Source of the DNA: an uncultured Candidatus Melainabacteria bacterium
GTDB taxonomy: Bacteria > Cyanobacteriota > Vampirovibrionia > Gastranaerophilales > Gastranaerophilaceae
Direction: 5' to 3'
NCBI GenBank assembly: GCA_934728585.1
Contig: CAKVDZ010000002.1
Coordinates: 62,001-126,000 of the forward strand
DNA length: 64,000 nt
Shown: positions 19,260 to 27,780 of the stretch, piece after piece
How the letters are laid out: every line of letters begins with the position of its first letter
Numbering within the stretch: position 1 is the first letter of the stretch
Program-made: the position numbers and the translations under genes
The notes under the pieces: generated by a model
Seen by the model: the letters and a program-made list of their open reading frames with translations, nothing else
What the model was told of the DNA's origin: nothing
Databases searched by the model: none

Positions 19260-19326
19260 AGAAAACCGAAAGGTTTACTTACCTCCTCCCCAAGTCTAGT
19301 AGCCGCCGATTAGGTGGCTTTTTTTT
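19260..19326 (+). ncRNA. Small RNA with Yfr1-like architecture
   Basis: A compact ~65-nt transcription unit between divergently and convergently placed genes. A TATAAA (19247-19252) predicts a start near 19260. The RNA has a 5' hairpin AAACC-GAAA-GGTTT (19263-19276). An 11-nt C/U-rich segment ACCTCCTCCCC (19281-19291) follows, displayed by a possible ACTT/AAGT stem. The terminator is AGCCGCC/GGTGGCT with eight T. Cyanobacterial Yfr1 has the same order of hairpin, unpaired C/U motif and terminator and similar length, though its motif reads ACUCCUCACAC. Here the loop contains ACCUCCU, the 16S anti-Shine-Dalgarno core. Homology is inference; structure and terminator are direct observations. Confidence 0.6.
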
Positions 19327-19342
19327 ATGCGAAATATTTTGA

Positions 19343-20815
19343 TTAGTTTGTAGCTTTTATCATTCCGCCAACTACAACCCCAGCGCCTATTAAATATGGA
19401 GATAGAATAACTGCACCAACGATAATAAACGGAGCCAAAATAACATATCCAATAACATCTCTCGTTGTTTTTATTGCATTTCCAACAAAAGAACGTTTTG
19501 CACCTTCACTTGTGTATAATTGAGAATGTTTTGAAGCTTTTCCTTTATACAACACATCTCTATTAATCACACCTTGAACCATTTCAATAGAATCATATTG
19601 AGCAGGCACGATGAAGGTTTCGGCGTTTAAATTTATAACGCCCCATTTCCCGTCTAATTTGACGATACAAACATTGTTATTTGCTTCTCTATTATCATAT
19701 CTTAAATCTTCATACATAACTGCTAATACAAGTCTTTGCTTGTCAGCAGAATAAAGTCCAAATTTATTATCTTTTTTGACTTTATAAACCTTATTTACCA
19801 AAGCACTAACCTCATCATATTCAAGAGGAACGCTCAGCGCCTTGTCGTTAGCATTGTAAACACCCCATAAATTGTCTTTTTTAACAATGTATGAACTATC
19901 ATTCAAATAAAATAACGACGTATATTCAACAGGTAAGCTAAATTCCCGATTTCTAAGATTGTATAGCCCGATTAACCCATTTTTGCTTAATAGTAAAAGA
20001 TTTCTTGATTGTTCAAACTTTGTAATTTTATCATATTCAATAGGAACCAATATTGGATTATAATTTGTAGCAGTATAGCAAACGCCGTATTTATTATTCT
20101 TTTTAAAGGTATAAATATTTTCAAAAACATTTGTTACTTCATCATATTCAACTGGTATATAAAATTCGTTGTTAGCATAACTATAAATGCCATATTTATT
20201 ATCTTTTTTGACGATAAGTCCAATATCGTAAGCTTTCGTAATCTCATCATACTTATTTGCTAAGACTAACTTGTTTTTATATGTATCAAAAATACCCCAT
20301 TTGCCATTTAAACTTACGCCAACGATATAATAGTTAAAAAGACAGGCTTTTTCATATTTTACAGGAAGTACAAATTTTTGAGTCTTCGCATCAAAAACGC
20401 CAAACAACTTGTTTTGTTCTACTAATATTGTGTCTTTTTCAATCTTTATAGAATCGTATTCAACTGGTAAAATTGTTTTTTGCGTATCGACATCTACGAC
20501 ACCAAATTTTCCTGATTTTTCTATTAGGAGTTTATTCTCGTAAACTCTTATATTATCGCACTCTACAGGTACAACCATAACTCGTTTTTTAGCGTCAAAA
20601 ACACCATACTTTCCATTTTTAGTTAATTTATATTTATAATCAGTTAAACCACTATCAGAGATGTCATCATACATCGCAGGTAAAATTTCTCGCGGTTCTG
20701 CGTCATAATCGATTATTCCGTGTTTTGAGCCTTTGTGGTTAATATAAATAGACTCCGCAAAAACAGGCGATACTGTTATTGAAAAAATTAATAACAAGCT
20801 CAATAGTCTTTTCAT
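19343..20815 (-). CDS. WG-repeat protein, secreted
   Basis: A 490-aa protein with a signal peptide (cleavage likely after VFA near residue 20) and about ten tandem WG/KYG repeats, each of the form GKYGVFD-x-x-x-x-x-x-V-P-V-x-YD (for example GKYGVFDAKKR and GKWGIFDTYKN). Such repeats build beta-propeller-like or beta-solenoid scaffolds of unknown role. A hydrophobic C-terminal stretch (about 455-485) may anchor it in a membrane. It has a strong AAGGAGGG Shine-Dalgarno and a TGATAGAAT extended -10 upstream. The Shine-Dalgarno can pair with the C/U-rich loop of the neighbouring small RNA, as can many others. Confidence 0.85.
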   Translation of the reverse strand: MKRLLSLLLIFSITVSPVFAESIYINHKGSKHGIIDYDAEPREILPAMYDDISDSGLTDYKYKLTKNGKYGVFDAKKRVMVVPVECDNIRVYENKLLIEKSGKFGVVDVDTQKTILPVEYDSIKIEKDTILVEQNKLFGVFDAKTQKFVLPVKYEKACLFNYYIVGVSLNGKWGIFDTYKNKLVLANKYDEITKAYDIGLIVKKDNKYGIYSYANNEFYIPVEYDEVTNVFENIYTFKKNNKYGVCYTATNYNPILVPIEYDKITKFEQSRNLLLLSKNGLIGLYNLRNREFSLPVEYTSLFYLNDSSYIVKKDNLWGVYNANDKALSVPLEYDEVSALVNKVYKVKKDNKFGLYSADKQRLVLAVMYEDLRYDNREANNNVCIVKLDGKWGVINLNAETFIVPAQYDSIEMVQGVINRDVLYKGKASKHSQLYTSEGAKRSFVGNAIKTTRDVIGYVILAPFIIVGAVILSPYLIGAGVVVGGMIKATN

Positions 20816-20925
20816 ATTCCCTCCTTATTTTTATATATTCTATCATGAATAAAATTAATAACCTAGATATGGGTAAAATCCCTCTATAAGTATTTCTACG
20901 AAAATTGCAACTCGACATGTATATT

Positions 20926-21462
20926 TTATAAATATACTTCTTGAATTTGTCCTAGAATATTACTGTATGCTTTTGAATAATAATTATTCGCAACAGTGTA
21001 AATATGTTCTATTTTAGACAACAGTTTGATGTGTGCTATTGTTTTATCTAATTCCTCTAAACTTGTTGCGACAAAAACTCTTGGACAACCCAAAACCTTA
21101 ATCAAGCTTACTTTTGAAAAAGTATATTTCATCAATTCTAAATCGTTTTCAAACAAAATAATTTGTCCTTGTGAGTTATCTCTATAAAATGTTAGCAAAT
21201 GTCCCAACTCCAGTCCGCAAACTATATATATATTATCTTTTGATTGAGGAACGGATTCAAAAACATTAATATTTTCTTCAATAGGGTTATATTCGTCATT
21301 CAAGGCTTTCCCATTTTTCATTAAAATAGGATATCCCTTTTCAGAACTTGCGATTTTAAAATCTGATACAATATCTACATTAGCAAGTCTTTCTTCTATA
21401 TCTGGAACAGTTTTTCGAACAAATATAAGATTTTGATTTAGATAATATTCATCAAAATTCAT
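20926..21462 (-). CDS. Maf-like N-terminal domain protein, short form
   Basis: A 178-aa cytoplasmic protein. The segments SEKGYPILMKNGKALN, EYNPIEEN, IYIVCGLELGH and IILFENDLELM match the N-terminal half of Maf/DUF115-type motility accessory (flagellin glycosylation) proteins, which are normally 500-650 aa. The DUF115 catalytic part is absent and the 110 bp after the stop hold no remnant. Either the gene is truncated or it is a stand-alone N-domain. It starts 2 bp after the stop of the GGDEF/EAL gene, so the two are co-transcribed. Assignment is by motif memory and moderate. Confidence 0.6.
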   Translation of the reverse strand: MNFDEYYLNQNLIFVRKTVPDIEERLANVDIVSDFKIASSEKGYPILMKNGKALNDEYNPIEENINVFESVPQSKDNIYIVCGLELGHLLTFYRDNSQGQIILFENDLELMKYTFSKVSLIKVLGCPRVFVATSLEELDKTIAHIKLLSKIEHIYTVANNYYSKAYSNILGQIQEVYL

Positions 21463-21464
21463 AA

Positions 21465-23732
21465 CTAACCCATTGTTGAGTGCGAATTGTTGTAAACAAA
21501 ATTTTCGTATTCTTTAACTGTCATTGGTTTTGCATACAAGAAGCCCTGTGCAATATCACAACCAGCATTTTTTAAAGTTTCAGCTTGTTGTTGAGTTTCA
21601 ATACCTTCACAAACAACCGTTGCTTTTAAGTCTTTTGCCATGTGGATTACGTGATTTAATACAATAAATCCACGCTCTGTACAAGTTGCCTCATTAATAA
21701 AGCCTCTATCAAGTTTCAAGATATTTACAGGAAGTTTTCTCAACATATTCAATGATGAATAACCCATTCCAAAGTCGTCCATCGCAATTGTAAAGCCTAG
21801 TTCTTGAAGTCTTACTAATGTTGAATTTACAGCACCTTCATTATCTAGAAATGCACTTTCTGTCAATTCTAATTCGAAATATTTTTGTGGAATATTATAC
21901 TTTTGAACCAAACTTTGAATAACTTCTACCAAATCTTCATACTTAAAGTGAATTCTTGACAAGTTAACAGAAATTGGTAAAGGTTCTTTACCCTCATCAA
22001 TCCAACGTCTTATTGTTTTACAAGCTTCTTCCCAGATGTACTTATCAACATCAATTACAAATCCATTTCTTTCAAATAATGGAATAAATTTGTATGGAGG
22101 AATTAAACCTTTTTTAGGGTGATTCCATCTAACAAGCGCTTCTGAACCGCAAGGTTGCATTGTTGCCATACTAATTTTTGGTTGCAAATACATCTCAAAT
22201 TGATGAGCTTCTAAAGCATACTTCATTTCATCTTCAATTTCTTTATCTGCCAATAAAGCCTTGCTTAAGCTTTCATCAAAGAACGCATATTTGTCGCCAA
22301 CCATACCTTTAATTGTACGTTTTGCAATATTTGCCTTGTCACACATTGTGTTAACAGGAATTGTTTTATCAGTAATTTTAAAAATACCAAACGATGGAAC
22401 AAGCTTAACGTTCAATTTATATTCTTCAAGTTCGTGAGTAATTGAATTTACAAACTCTGTCAAATCGCTATCTTCCTTGTATTTTAACATTATGGCAAAG
22501 TTGTCATCGTTCATTCTAGCGTAAATTCCTTTATCAGCAACGGCCTTTGAGATAATTTTCGCAGTATCACGTAGAACTTTGTCACCTTTTTTCATGTTGT
22601 AAACTTCGTTGATAATCTTGAATCCATCAATATCCATCATAATTATCGCCAAATTTTCATCTGGAGCTAATTTTTTCAGCAGAATTTTTTCAGATTCCAA
22701 ATAGAAACTTGTTTTGTTCAAACTCTTTGTAACATCATCTTGCAACGCCATATCCATAATCATGTTATTTGAGCGCTGTCTTACTGAAATATTGTATCTT
22801 ATACCTAAGATTACAATTAAATTAATTATAATAAAGAACATTACTGCATATTTCAACACAGTGTTAGAATTGTGGTTTATCGCGCTAAATGGCAAGATTG
22901 CAAGGATTTTCCAATTATTATAACCAATTGGAACAAAAGCTGCAACTTTTCTTACACCTTTTTCATCTGTAAACCAATAACTAAACGGTTCTTTAGCGTT
23001 AATTGCCTTTTGTCTAAGTTCATCTGAAGCTTCATTTGTTTCAAAAATAGTAGACTTTAAAACTGTATTTGGACTATTATCACGTAAAATCAAATGACCT
23101 GTTTCATCTAAGATATGAACAACCGCCTCATCGTTAAAAGCTGTGATATCAATGGCATTAGTGTAGTCATAAGCACCGTGCGCACCTGTTAAAACAGCAA
23201 TAGGTTTATTGTTAACCATTACGGGAACAGCGTATAAAACAATTAGTCTATCATTATCATAAAAACAGTTTATAAAGTTAACAAATTTCTTACCTTGCAT
23301 AGCTTCTTGGAAATATTTGAAACCTTTAACATTGATATTTGGGGCAAAGCCAAGTTTTGCATCATAAATAATAGCGTCACCATTAGGGTAAACAATACCC
23401 ATTGAGTAAAATCTTGTATTCTTGATTGCAGTTATCAAACCATTTTTAACGTGTGCTTTATCAAGATACTTAGGCTCTTGTTCTAAAATGTGAGCATATA
23501 AATTTAGAGTTTGAAAATCGCCATTTATTAAGATATTTGCAGCAATAGCACTTTGTTTTGCAACTTCTGTGATATGTCCCTCAATCTCTAAACGTTCGTT
23601 TTTCAAAAGTAATTGTAAAAAGATTACGCACATCACCAACAAAACAGAAACAAGCAATGTAACGCCTACAATAACTCTTACGCGTTGCTTGTTACTAGCT
23701 TCAATTTTTGAAACAATATTCATTGATGACAC
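21465..23732 (-). CDS. Cache-GGDEF-EAL signalling protein
   Basis: A 755-aa membrane receptor. TM1 (about 17-42) and TM2 (about 290-312) flank a periplasmic double-Cache-like sensor. The GGDEF domain (about 325-480) has RMNDDNF where GG[DE]EF is expected, so it is probably not a cyclase. The EAL domain (about 495-745) keeps the catalytic set: EALVRW, NLS, ELTES, MDDFGMGYSS, LKLDRGFI and CEGIET. It should therefore hydrolyse c-di-GMP, with the degenerate GGDEF perhaps binding GTP or acting structurally. The partner downstream is the Maf-like gene, hinting at motility control. Confidence 0.9.
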   Translation of the reverse strand: MSSMNIVSKIEASNKQRVRVIVGVTLLVSVLLVMCVIFLQLLLKNERLEIEGHITEVAKQSAIAANILINGDFQTLNLYAHILEQEPKYLDKAHVKNGLITAIKNTRFYSMGIVYPNGDAIIYDAKLGFAPNINVKGFKYFQEAMQGKKFVNFINCFYDNDRLIVLYAVPVMVNNKPIAVLTGAHGAYDYTNAIDITAFNDEAVVHILDETGHLILRDNSPNTVLKSTIFETNEASDELRQKAINAKEPFSYWFTDEKGVRKVAAFVPIGYNNWKILAILPFSAINHNSNTVLKYAVMFFIIINLIVILGIRYNISVRQRSNNMIMDMALQDDVTKSLNKTSFYLESEKILLKKLAPDENLAIIMMDIDGFKIINEVYNMKKGDKVLRDTAKIISKAVADKGIYARMNDDNFAIMLKYKEDSDLTEFVNSITHELEEYKLNVKLVPSFGIFKITDKTIPVNTMCDKANIAKRTIKGMVGDKYAFFDESLSKALLADKEIEDEMKYALEAHQFEMYLQPKISMATMQPCGSEALVRWNHPKKGLIPPYKFIPLFERNGFVIDVDKYIWEEACKTIRRWIDEGKEPLPISVNLSRIHFKYEDLVEVIQSLVQKYNIPQKYFELELTESAFLDNEGAVNSTLVRLQELGFTIAMDDFGMGYSSLNMLRKLPVNILKLDRGFINEATCTERGFIVLNHVIHMAKDLKATVVCEGIETQQQAETLKNAGCDIAQGFLYAKPMTVKEYENFVYNNSHSTMG

Positions 23733-23736
23733 AAAA

Positions 23737-24321
23737 TTACTCCGTTTCCTCTAATTGAATTATAAATGCCTCTAGCTGATTTTGCAAGAACTGAATATCA
23801 GCATTGTTACAAATAATAAAGTCCGATTTTTTTTCTTTTTCTTCTTGTGGCATTTGCGCGTCAATTCTTGCTTGTGCTTCTTTTTGTGATAAATCATTTC
23901 GATTCATTAATCGTTCTAATCGAATTTTATCGTCAGTTTTGACAAATAAAATTTTGTCGAATAAATCAAACCAACCAACTTCAAATAAAAGTGGAATTGA
24001 AATAAATACAAATTTTTTATCTTCATTTTCACTAAAAATTTGAAGCAAATTTTCTCTTAATTTTGGATAAATTATATTTTCAAGTTTTTTTCGCAAATTT
24101 TCATCAAAAAACACTAAATTTCCAAGTTTTTTTCGTGAAATTTTACCATTTTCCAAAATTTCAAAATTTTTGAACGTTTCTATTATTTTTTCAGAATTTT
24201 TTTTCAAAATTTCATGAGAAATTTTATCTGTATCAAAAACGCAAAAACTTTTTTCTGCTAAAAAGTTTTCAACAGTCGACTTTCCTGATGCAATATTTCC
24301 AACAATGGCTACTTTAAGCAT
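23737..24321 (-). CDS. coaE: Dephospho-CoA kinase
   Basis: A 194-aa P-loop kinase for the last step of coenzyme A synthesis. GNIASGKST is the Walker A motif, FDTDKISHE is the substrate-binding segment, and IPLLFEVGW matches the family. The ATG at 24321 lies inside the end of the upstream pseudouridine synthase gene (8-bp overlap). A TTG four codons earlier (24333) is a less likely start. The coding sequence is markedly Lys/Asn/Phe-rich. It is the third gene in a thioesterase-pseudouridine synthase-coaE operon. Confidence 0.9.
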   Translation of the reverse strand: MLKVAIVGNIASGKSTVENFLAEKSFCVFDTDKISHEILKKNSEKIIETFKNFEILENGKISRKKLGNLVFFDENLRKKLENIIYPKLRENLLQIFSENEDKKFVFISIPLLFEVGWFDLFDKILFVKTDDKIRLERLMNRNDLSQKEAQARIDAQMPQEEKEKKSDFIICNNADIQFLQNQLEAFIIQLEETE

Positions 24322-25051
24322 TTTTGCTCGCAATCTTGCTTAAGTATGCTTTCAATTCTTTAATTTGTTTTGGTTTAATTGGTTTAAATTCACCTTTTTT
24401 AAGCCCGTCTAAATTTATTGTAGCGTGTTGAATTCGTTTTAAAGACTGGACTTCAAATCCTAAATAATCAAACATTTTTCTGATTTGTCGGTTCAAACCC
24501 TGATATAGCACAACCTCCATTAAAGTTGTTTTATTTGAAATTTCTAAAACTCCAACCTCTGCATAAGCTTTTTTATTTGGCTCAATTTCAATACCTGACG
24601 CCATCTGGTCAATATGGTTTTGATTAATTCTTCCGTCAATTCTAACTACATAAACTTTTGGAACTTTAATTGATGGGTGAGTTAATTCGTTAATCAATTC
24701 CCCGTCATTTGTCATAATCAATAGTCCTGTAGAATCTTTATCCAAACGCCCAACAGGATTTAATTTTTGCATATTTTCTGGCAAAATATCATAAATCGTT
24801 TTTCTACCTTTTTCGTCGTCAGAAGTCGTAATATACCCTGCTGGTTTGTAAAATCTATAATATTCCAGTTTTTTAGGGTAAATTAACTTACCATCAATGA
24901 AAACTTTGTCTTTTTCATTAACCAAAAAGCCTAATTCTGTTATTTTTTTGCCATTTACATTAACTTTTCCTTGCTCAATCAACTTGTCTGCATCTCTACG
25001 AGAACAAATTCCAGCAGACGCAATATACTTATTTAAACGTGTTTTAGTCAT
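24314..25051 (-). CDS. Pseudouridine synthase, RsuA/RluB family
   Basis: A 245-aa enzyme with an N-terminal S4 RNA-binding domain (RLNKYIASAGICSRRDADKLI, about 4-24) and a catalytic domain with GRLDKDSTGLLIMTNDG (about 98-114) whose Asp is the catalytic nucleophile. C-terminal GLNRQIRKM is also typical. RluB (23S U2605) is the commonest specificity for this form, but RsuA or RluF cannot be excluded. It overlaps the upstream thioesterase by 8 bp and has AAGGG before its ATG. Confidence 0.9.
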   Translation of the reverse strand: MTKTRLNKYIASAGICSRRDADKLIEQGKVNVNGKKITELGFLVNEKDKVFIDGKLIYPKKLEYYRFYKPAGYITTSDDEKGRKTIYDILPENMQKLNPVGRLDKDSTGLLIMTNDGELINELTHPSIKVPKVYVVRIDGRINQNHIDQMASGIEIEPNKKAYAEVGVLEISNKTTLMEVVLYQGLNRQIRKMFDYLGFEVQSLKRIQHATINLDGLKKGEFKPIKPKQIKELKAYLSKIASKNA

Positions 25052-25460
25052 CGTTAACCCTTAATTTTATAATCAAATCAACTAAATCTTGAGGTAAATC
25101 TTTATAAATTTTGCCGTCATTTGTTGTCGAAACAACCTTTACAAGTGCCTCAATGTGGAGTTTCATATCACTTGCATTATAAACTCTTTGCAAAAAAGTC
25201 ATTGAAAGTCTTGAAGTTTCCTTTAATTCTGTTGTAACAAGAATTTCTTCTTCAAGCCTTGCTGGGGATTTATAACGAACATTCAAATCGACAACTGGAA
25301 GCGTAACATTTGCCTCGTACAATTTTGTTAAAGAATATCCAGCCTTTTCGCAAAGTTCAACTCTGCCCATTTCCAGCCATCTTAAGTAAGAGCCGTGCCA
25401 TACAACTCCGTAGGCATCAGTGTCTGAATAAAAAACTTTTTGTTTAAACTCGTGTTTCAT
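25044..25460 (-). CDS. YbgC-type acyl-CoA thioesterase (4HBT fold)
   Basis: A 138-aa hot-dog fold thioesterase. YSDTDAYGVVWHGSYLRW (about 10-27) contains the family motif DxxGxxxHxxY with the catalytic Asp. YbgC proteins hydrolyse short acyl-CoAs and in some bacteria belong to the tol-pal cluster; no tol genes occur here. First gene of the operon with the pseudouridine synthase and coaE. Confidence 0.88.
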   Translation of the reverse strand: MKHEFKQKVFYSDTDAYGVVWHGSYLRWLEMGRVELCEKAGYSLTKLYEANVTLPVVDLNVRYKSPARLEEEILVTTELKETSRLSMTFLQRVYNASDMKLHIEALVKVVSTTNDGKIYKDLPQDLVDLIIKLRVNDD

Positions 25461-25551
25461 AATACAAAAATTTTAACATAAATTGCCAACCCTGACAATT
25501 TAAACAGCCAAAGAATAGTGCATATAATCTAGAAAAAGAAAGGAGAAATTT

Positions 25552-25689
25552 ATGCAATACAGATGTGTACCTTGTGGTTGGATTTACGATGAGGAAAAAG
25601 AGGGAACAAAGTTCGATGACTTACCGCCAGATTTTATTTGTCCTGCCTGTGGTGCAAGTAAAGAAGCGTTCGAAAAAGTTGAATCGTAA
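25552..25689 (+). CDS. Rubredoxin
   Basis: A 45-aa small iron protein too short for most automatic ORF cut-offs. Both iron-binding knuckles are present, CVPCGWIYD (Cys5, Cys8) and CPACGASKE (Cys30, Cys33), with the usual KFDDLPPDF between. It is a one-electron carrier in anaerobes, often for peroxide or oxygen reductases. AGGAGA precedes the ATG and a TATAAT lies at 25523-25528. It is slightly shorter than the usual 52-54 aa form. Confidence 0.96.
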   Translation: MQYRCVPCGWIYDEEKEGTKFDDLPPDFICPACGASKEAFEKVES

Positions 25690-25772
25690 ACATTTTGTAA
25701 CGTTTGTTTAAAATTATAGCAATTATTTTTTTCACAACGCTTTAATAAGTATCGGAAAAATAAGGAATTATC

Positions 25773-26204
25773 ATGAACGTAAATGCAATTCACGCAAATT
25801 TAACAACTACAGCTACTAGTTTTGGTTGCAATAATCCAGATTGTAAATGTTCAGCAGGTATTGTTGGAACTCAACAACCGCCAAAAGATACTTTTGAAAT
25901 TTCAAAAGAATGTGCTGAAAAAACAGTAAGCTTCGGCAAAAAAGTTTTTAACACAGGTAAAAAAGCAGTTAATTATTTAACTACTCATAAAAAACAAGTT
26001 GCAGTTTGCGCAAGAGCAGCACTTGACGGACTTTTAACCGCTTGCACAGTCCTAGGTGCAAATGAAATGATAAAAAAAACTTGTGGTGACTACGCAAAAG
26101 GACTTGCTGGTAAATTAGCAACAGGCGCAGCGGTTATTGTTACTGCAGGCAAAATCGTTCAAAACCGAAATGCGTTTATGGAAAAACAAGCAGAAAAGAA
26201 ATAA
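25773..26204 (+). CDS. Lineage-specific hypothetical protein, Cys-rich N terminus
   Basis: A 143-aa protein of unknown function. It begins MNVNAIHANL, then TSFGCNNPDCKCSAG (four-residue-spaced cysteines that could bind metal), then KDTFEISKE. The C-terminal half is a basic amphipathic stretch followed by a small-residue hydrophobic segment (about 105-130). The opening and the DTFEIS motif recur in other genes of the window. AAGGA precedes the ATG. A strong terminator follows. Confidence 0.7.
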   Translation: MNVNAIHANLTTTATSFGCNNPDCKCSAGIVGTQQPPKDTFEISKECAEKTVSFGKKVFNTGKKAVNYLTTHKKQVAVCARAALDGLLTACTVLGANEMIKKTCGDYAKGLAGKLATGAAVIVTAGKIVQNRNAFMEKQAEKK

Positions 26205-26240
26205 TAGAACAAACATTAAATAAATAATGGTTATTAAGAG

Positions 26241-26275
26241 TACTGGCAACATCTTCGATGTTGCCAGTATTTTAT
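26241..26275 (+). terminator. Intrinsic terminator
   Basis: A perfect 13-bp stem (26241-26253 with 26257-26269) and TTC loop followed by TATTTTAT, after the lineage-specific gene. Confidence 0.85.
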
Positions 26276-26299
26276 CCGATAAAATTTTAAATAAATTAT

Positions 26300-26500
26300 A
26301 ATTAATTTGCTCCACAGGGTCTTCCAGACAGGGGAACTTTTGGTGGCAAAAGTTCCACAAAACCACGATACGCCTGCGTTCACATCAATTGCATAGCTCA
26401 ACTTAAAATGGACGAACTCGCTTACGCTCAAACAACGTCCATTATGCTATTGTTTCGCTAACATTGAACGCTCACTACGGCTATTATCGAAGCAAAATAA
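26300..26500. repeat. Gene-free structured stretch, candidate dispersed repeat
   Basis: About 200 bp without a credible gene but with higher GC than its surroundings and two good hairpins: GGAACTTTTG/CAAAAGTTCC with GTGG loop (26333-26356) and ATGGACG/CGTCCAT (26408-26414 with 26436-26442). Open frames run through it on the minus strand but lack ribosome-binding sites and normal composition. It looks like an interspersed intergenic element, which needs a genome-wide comparison to prove. Confidence 0.45.
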
Positions 26501-26535
26501 ATATAAATAAAATAAATAACGTTCACACAAAAAAA

Positions 26536-26553
26536 AGGGTACCGAGGTACCCT
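26536..26553 (-). terminator. Terminator of the yggS-sepF operon
   Basis: AGGGTACC/GGTACCCT hairpin followed on the minus strand by eight T. Confidence 0.85.
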
Positions 26554-26590
26554 AAAAATCCAACTATCACAAATCATATTTAATACTTTA

Positions 26591-27094
26591 TTATAAAGTT
26601 CTGCCAGCCCAAATGTTGTCGCCTAAGTTAGACTGTGTTTTGGTAGCATCAACTGTTAAAGTTACGTTATTTGGTGTGAATACAAATACCATATCGCCAA
26701 CTTTTTGTGGTTGACCATTTAATGCACTTGCTGCACCGCAAACGAAGTCAATTGTTCTTTGAGATTGTTCTTTGTCTAATAGGTGTAAATTTAAAACAAT
26801 AGTTTTTCTATCTTTTAAATTTTGAACAATTTGACCTGCTTCACCGAATGAACGAGGTTCAATAATCATAACTTCTGAACCTCTCATATTTGGGTGAGAG
26901 ATAACTTTTAAATCTGCTTTATCATTTTTTTGCGCGAATGGTGTTTGTTGATAAGATGGAGCCAATGCAAGATTGTCTTCTGTTTCGTATTCTTCGCCTG
27001 CTTCGTCCATCATATCTTCAAAAACGTCATCACGTTGTTCTAAACCTTGAGTTAAAAAGTCTACAATACCTTTAATTTTTTCTGTAATAGCCAC
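26591..27094 (-). CDS. sepF: Cell division protein SepF
   Basis: A 167-aa FtsZ-associated protein that tethers FtsZ filaments to the membrane. The N terminus is a short amphipathic helix followed by an acidic linker, then the SepF domain (about 80-160) with EVMIIEPRSFGEAGQI, IVLNLHLLD and RTIDFVCGAASALNG. I choose the GTG at 27094 because GGAGGA sits 7 nt before it. A TTG at 27109 falls inside that Shine-Dalgarno region. It follows yggS by a few bases, a pairing shared by Gram-positives and cyanobacteria. Confidence 0.92.
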   Translation of the reverse strand: MAITEKIKGIVDFLTQGLEQRDDVFEDMMDEAGEEYETEDNLALAPSYQQTPFAQKNDKADLKVISHPNMRGSEVMIIEPRSFGEAGQIVQNLKDRKTIVLNLHLLDKEQSQRTIDFVCGAASALNGQPQKVGDMVFVFTPNNVTLTVDATKTQSNLGDNIWAGRTL

Positions 27095-27111
27095 TAATTC
27101 TTCCTCCAATA

Positions 27112-27780
27112 TTATGTTGTACTAAATAATTTTCTGCCTATGCGCAACACGGTTGCACCATGCCTTGCAGCGATTTGATAGTCTTGACTCATACCCATTG
27201 AAATTTCTTTCAAGTCGCAGTTAAATTTTTTCACTAATTCAATTTGAGTTTGTTTTACATCTTCAAATAGTACGTTTAATTCTTCTTCTGTTACCACAAG
27301 TGGAGCGATATTCATTAAACCTAGAATATTCAGACCTTTTAATCCGAGTAATTCAGGGAAGTTTTCAAATAATTCTTGTTTTAGAAAACCGAACTTTTGT
27401 TCTTCGCCAGCGTTACTGTATTGAATAAATACGTCTTGAACTTTTCCGATTTTTACCGCTTCGTCAGAAATAGCTTTAGCAAGTTTTAAAGAATCTACCG
27501 AATGAATTGTATCGAAATTACAAACGACTTTGTTCACTTTATTTGTTTGCAAATGTCCGATAAAATGAAACTTTGAATTGTTTCTCACTTCATCTGGAAG
27601 TGAATTAATCTTTTCGATTGCCTCTACCGCTCTTGACTCTCCGAAGTTTCTCAACCCTACTGCGTATGCATCTATGATTGCGTCAGCTCCGAAATACTTG
27701 GTTACTGCGATTATATTTGGTGTATAAGGTGCGATTTGTTCTTGTATTTGTGATAAATTCTTTTGAATATTTTCAATCAT
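27112..27780 (-). CDS. yggS: PLP homeostasis protein (YggS/PLPBP)
   Basis: A 222-aa single-domain TIM-barrel protein that binds pyridoxal 5'-phosphate without known catalysis and buffers cellular PLP. The PLP lysine lies in IIAVTKYFG (about residue 28). FHFIGHLQTNK, HSVDS, and the C-terminal SMGMSQDYQIA-to-RIG segment bind phosphate. Upstream partner of sepF. Confidence 0.93.
   Translation of the reverse strand: MIENIQKNLSQIQEQIAPYTPNIIAVTKYFGADAIIDAYAVGLRNFGESRAVEAIEKINSLPDEVRNNSKFHFIGHLQTNKVNKVVCNFDTIHSVDSLKLAKAISDEAVKIGKVQDVFIQYSNAGEEQKFGFLKQELFENFPELLGLKGLNILGLMNIAPLVVTEEELNVLFEDVKQTQIELVKKFNCDLKEISMGMSQDYQIAARHGATVLRIGRKLFSTT

Noticed and set aside
26115..26431. Two minus-strand open frames (83 and 65 aa) in the spacer before sepF.
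   Set aside because: No ribosome-binding site, overlap with a terminator and with the 143-aa gene, and unnatural composition; treated as artefacts of a structured non-coding stretch.
27095..27109. TTG start for sepF at 27109.
   Set aside because: It overlaps the Shine-Dalgarno GGAGGA that is correctly spaced for GTG at 27094.
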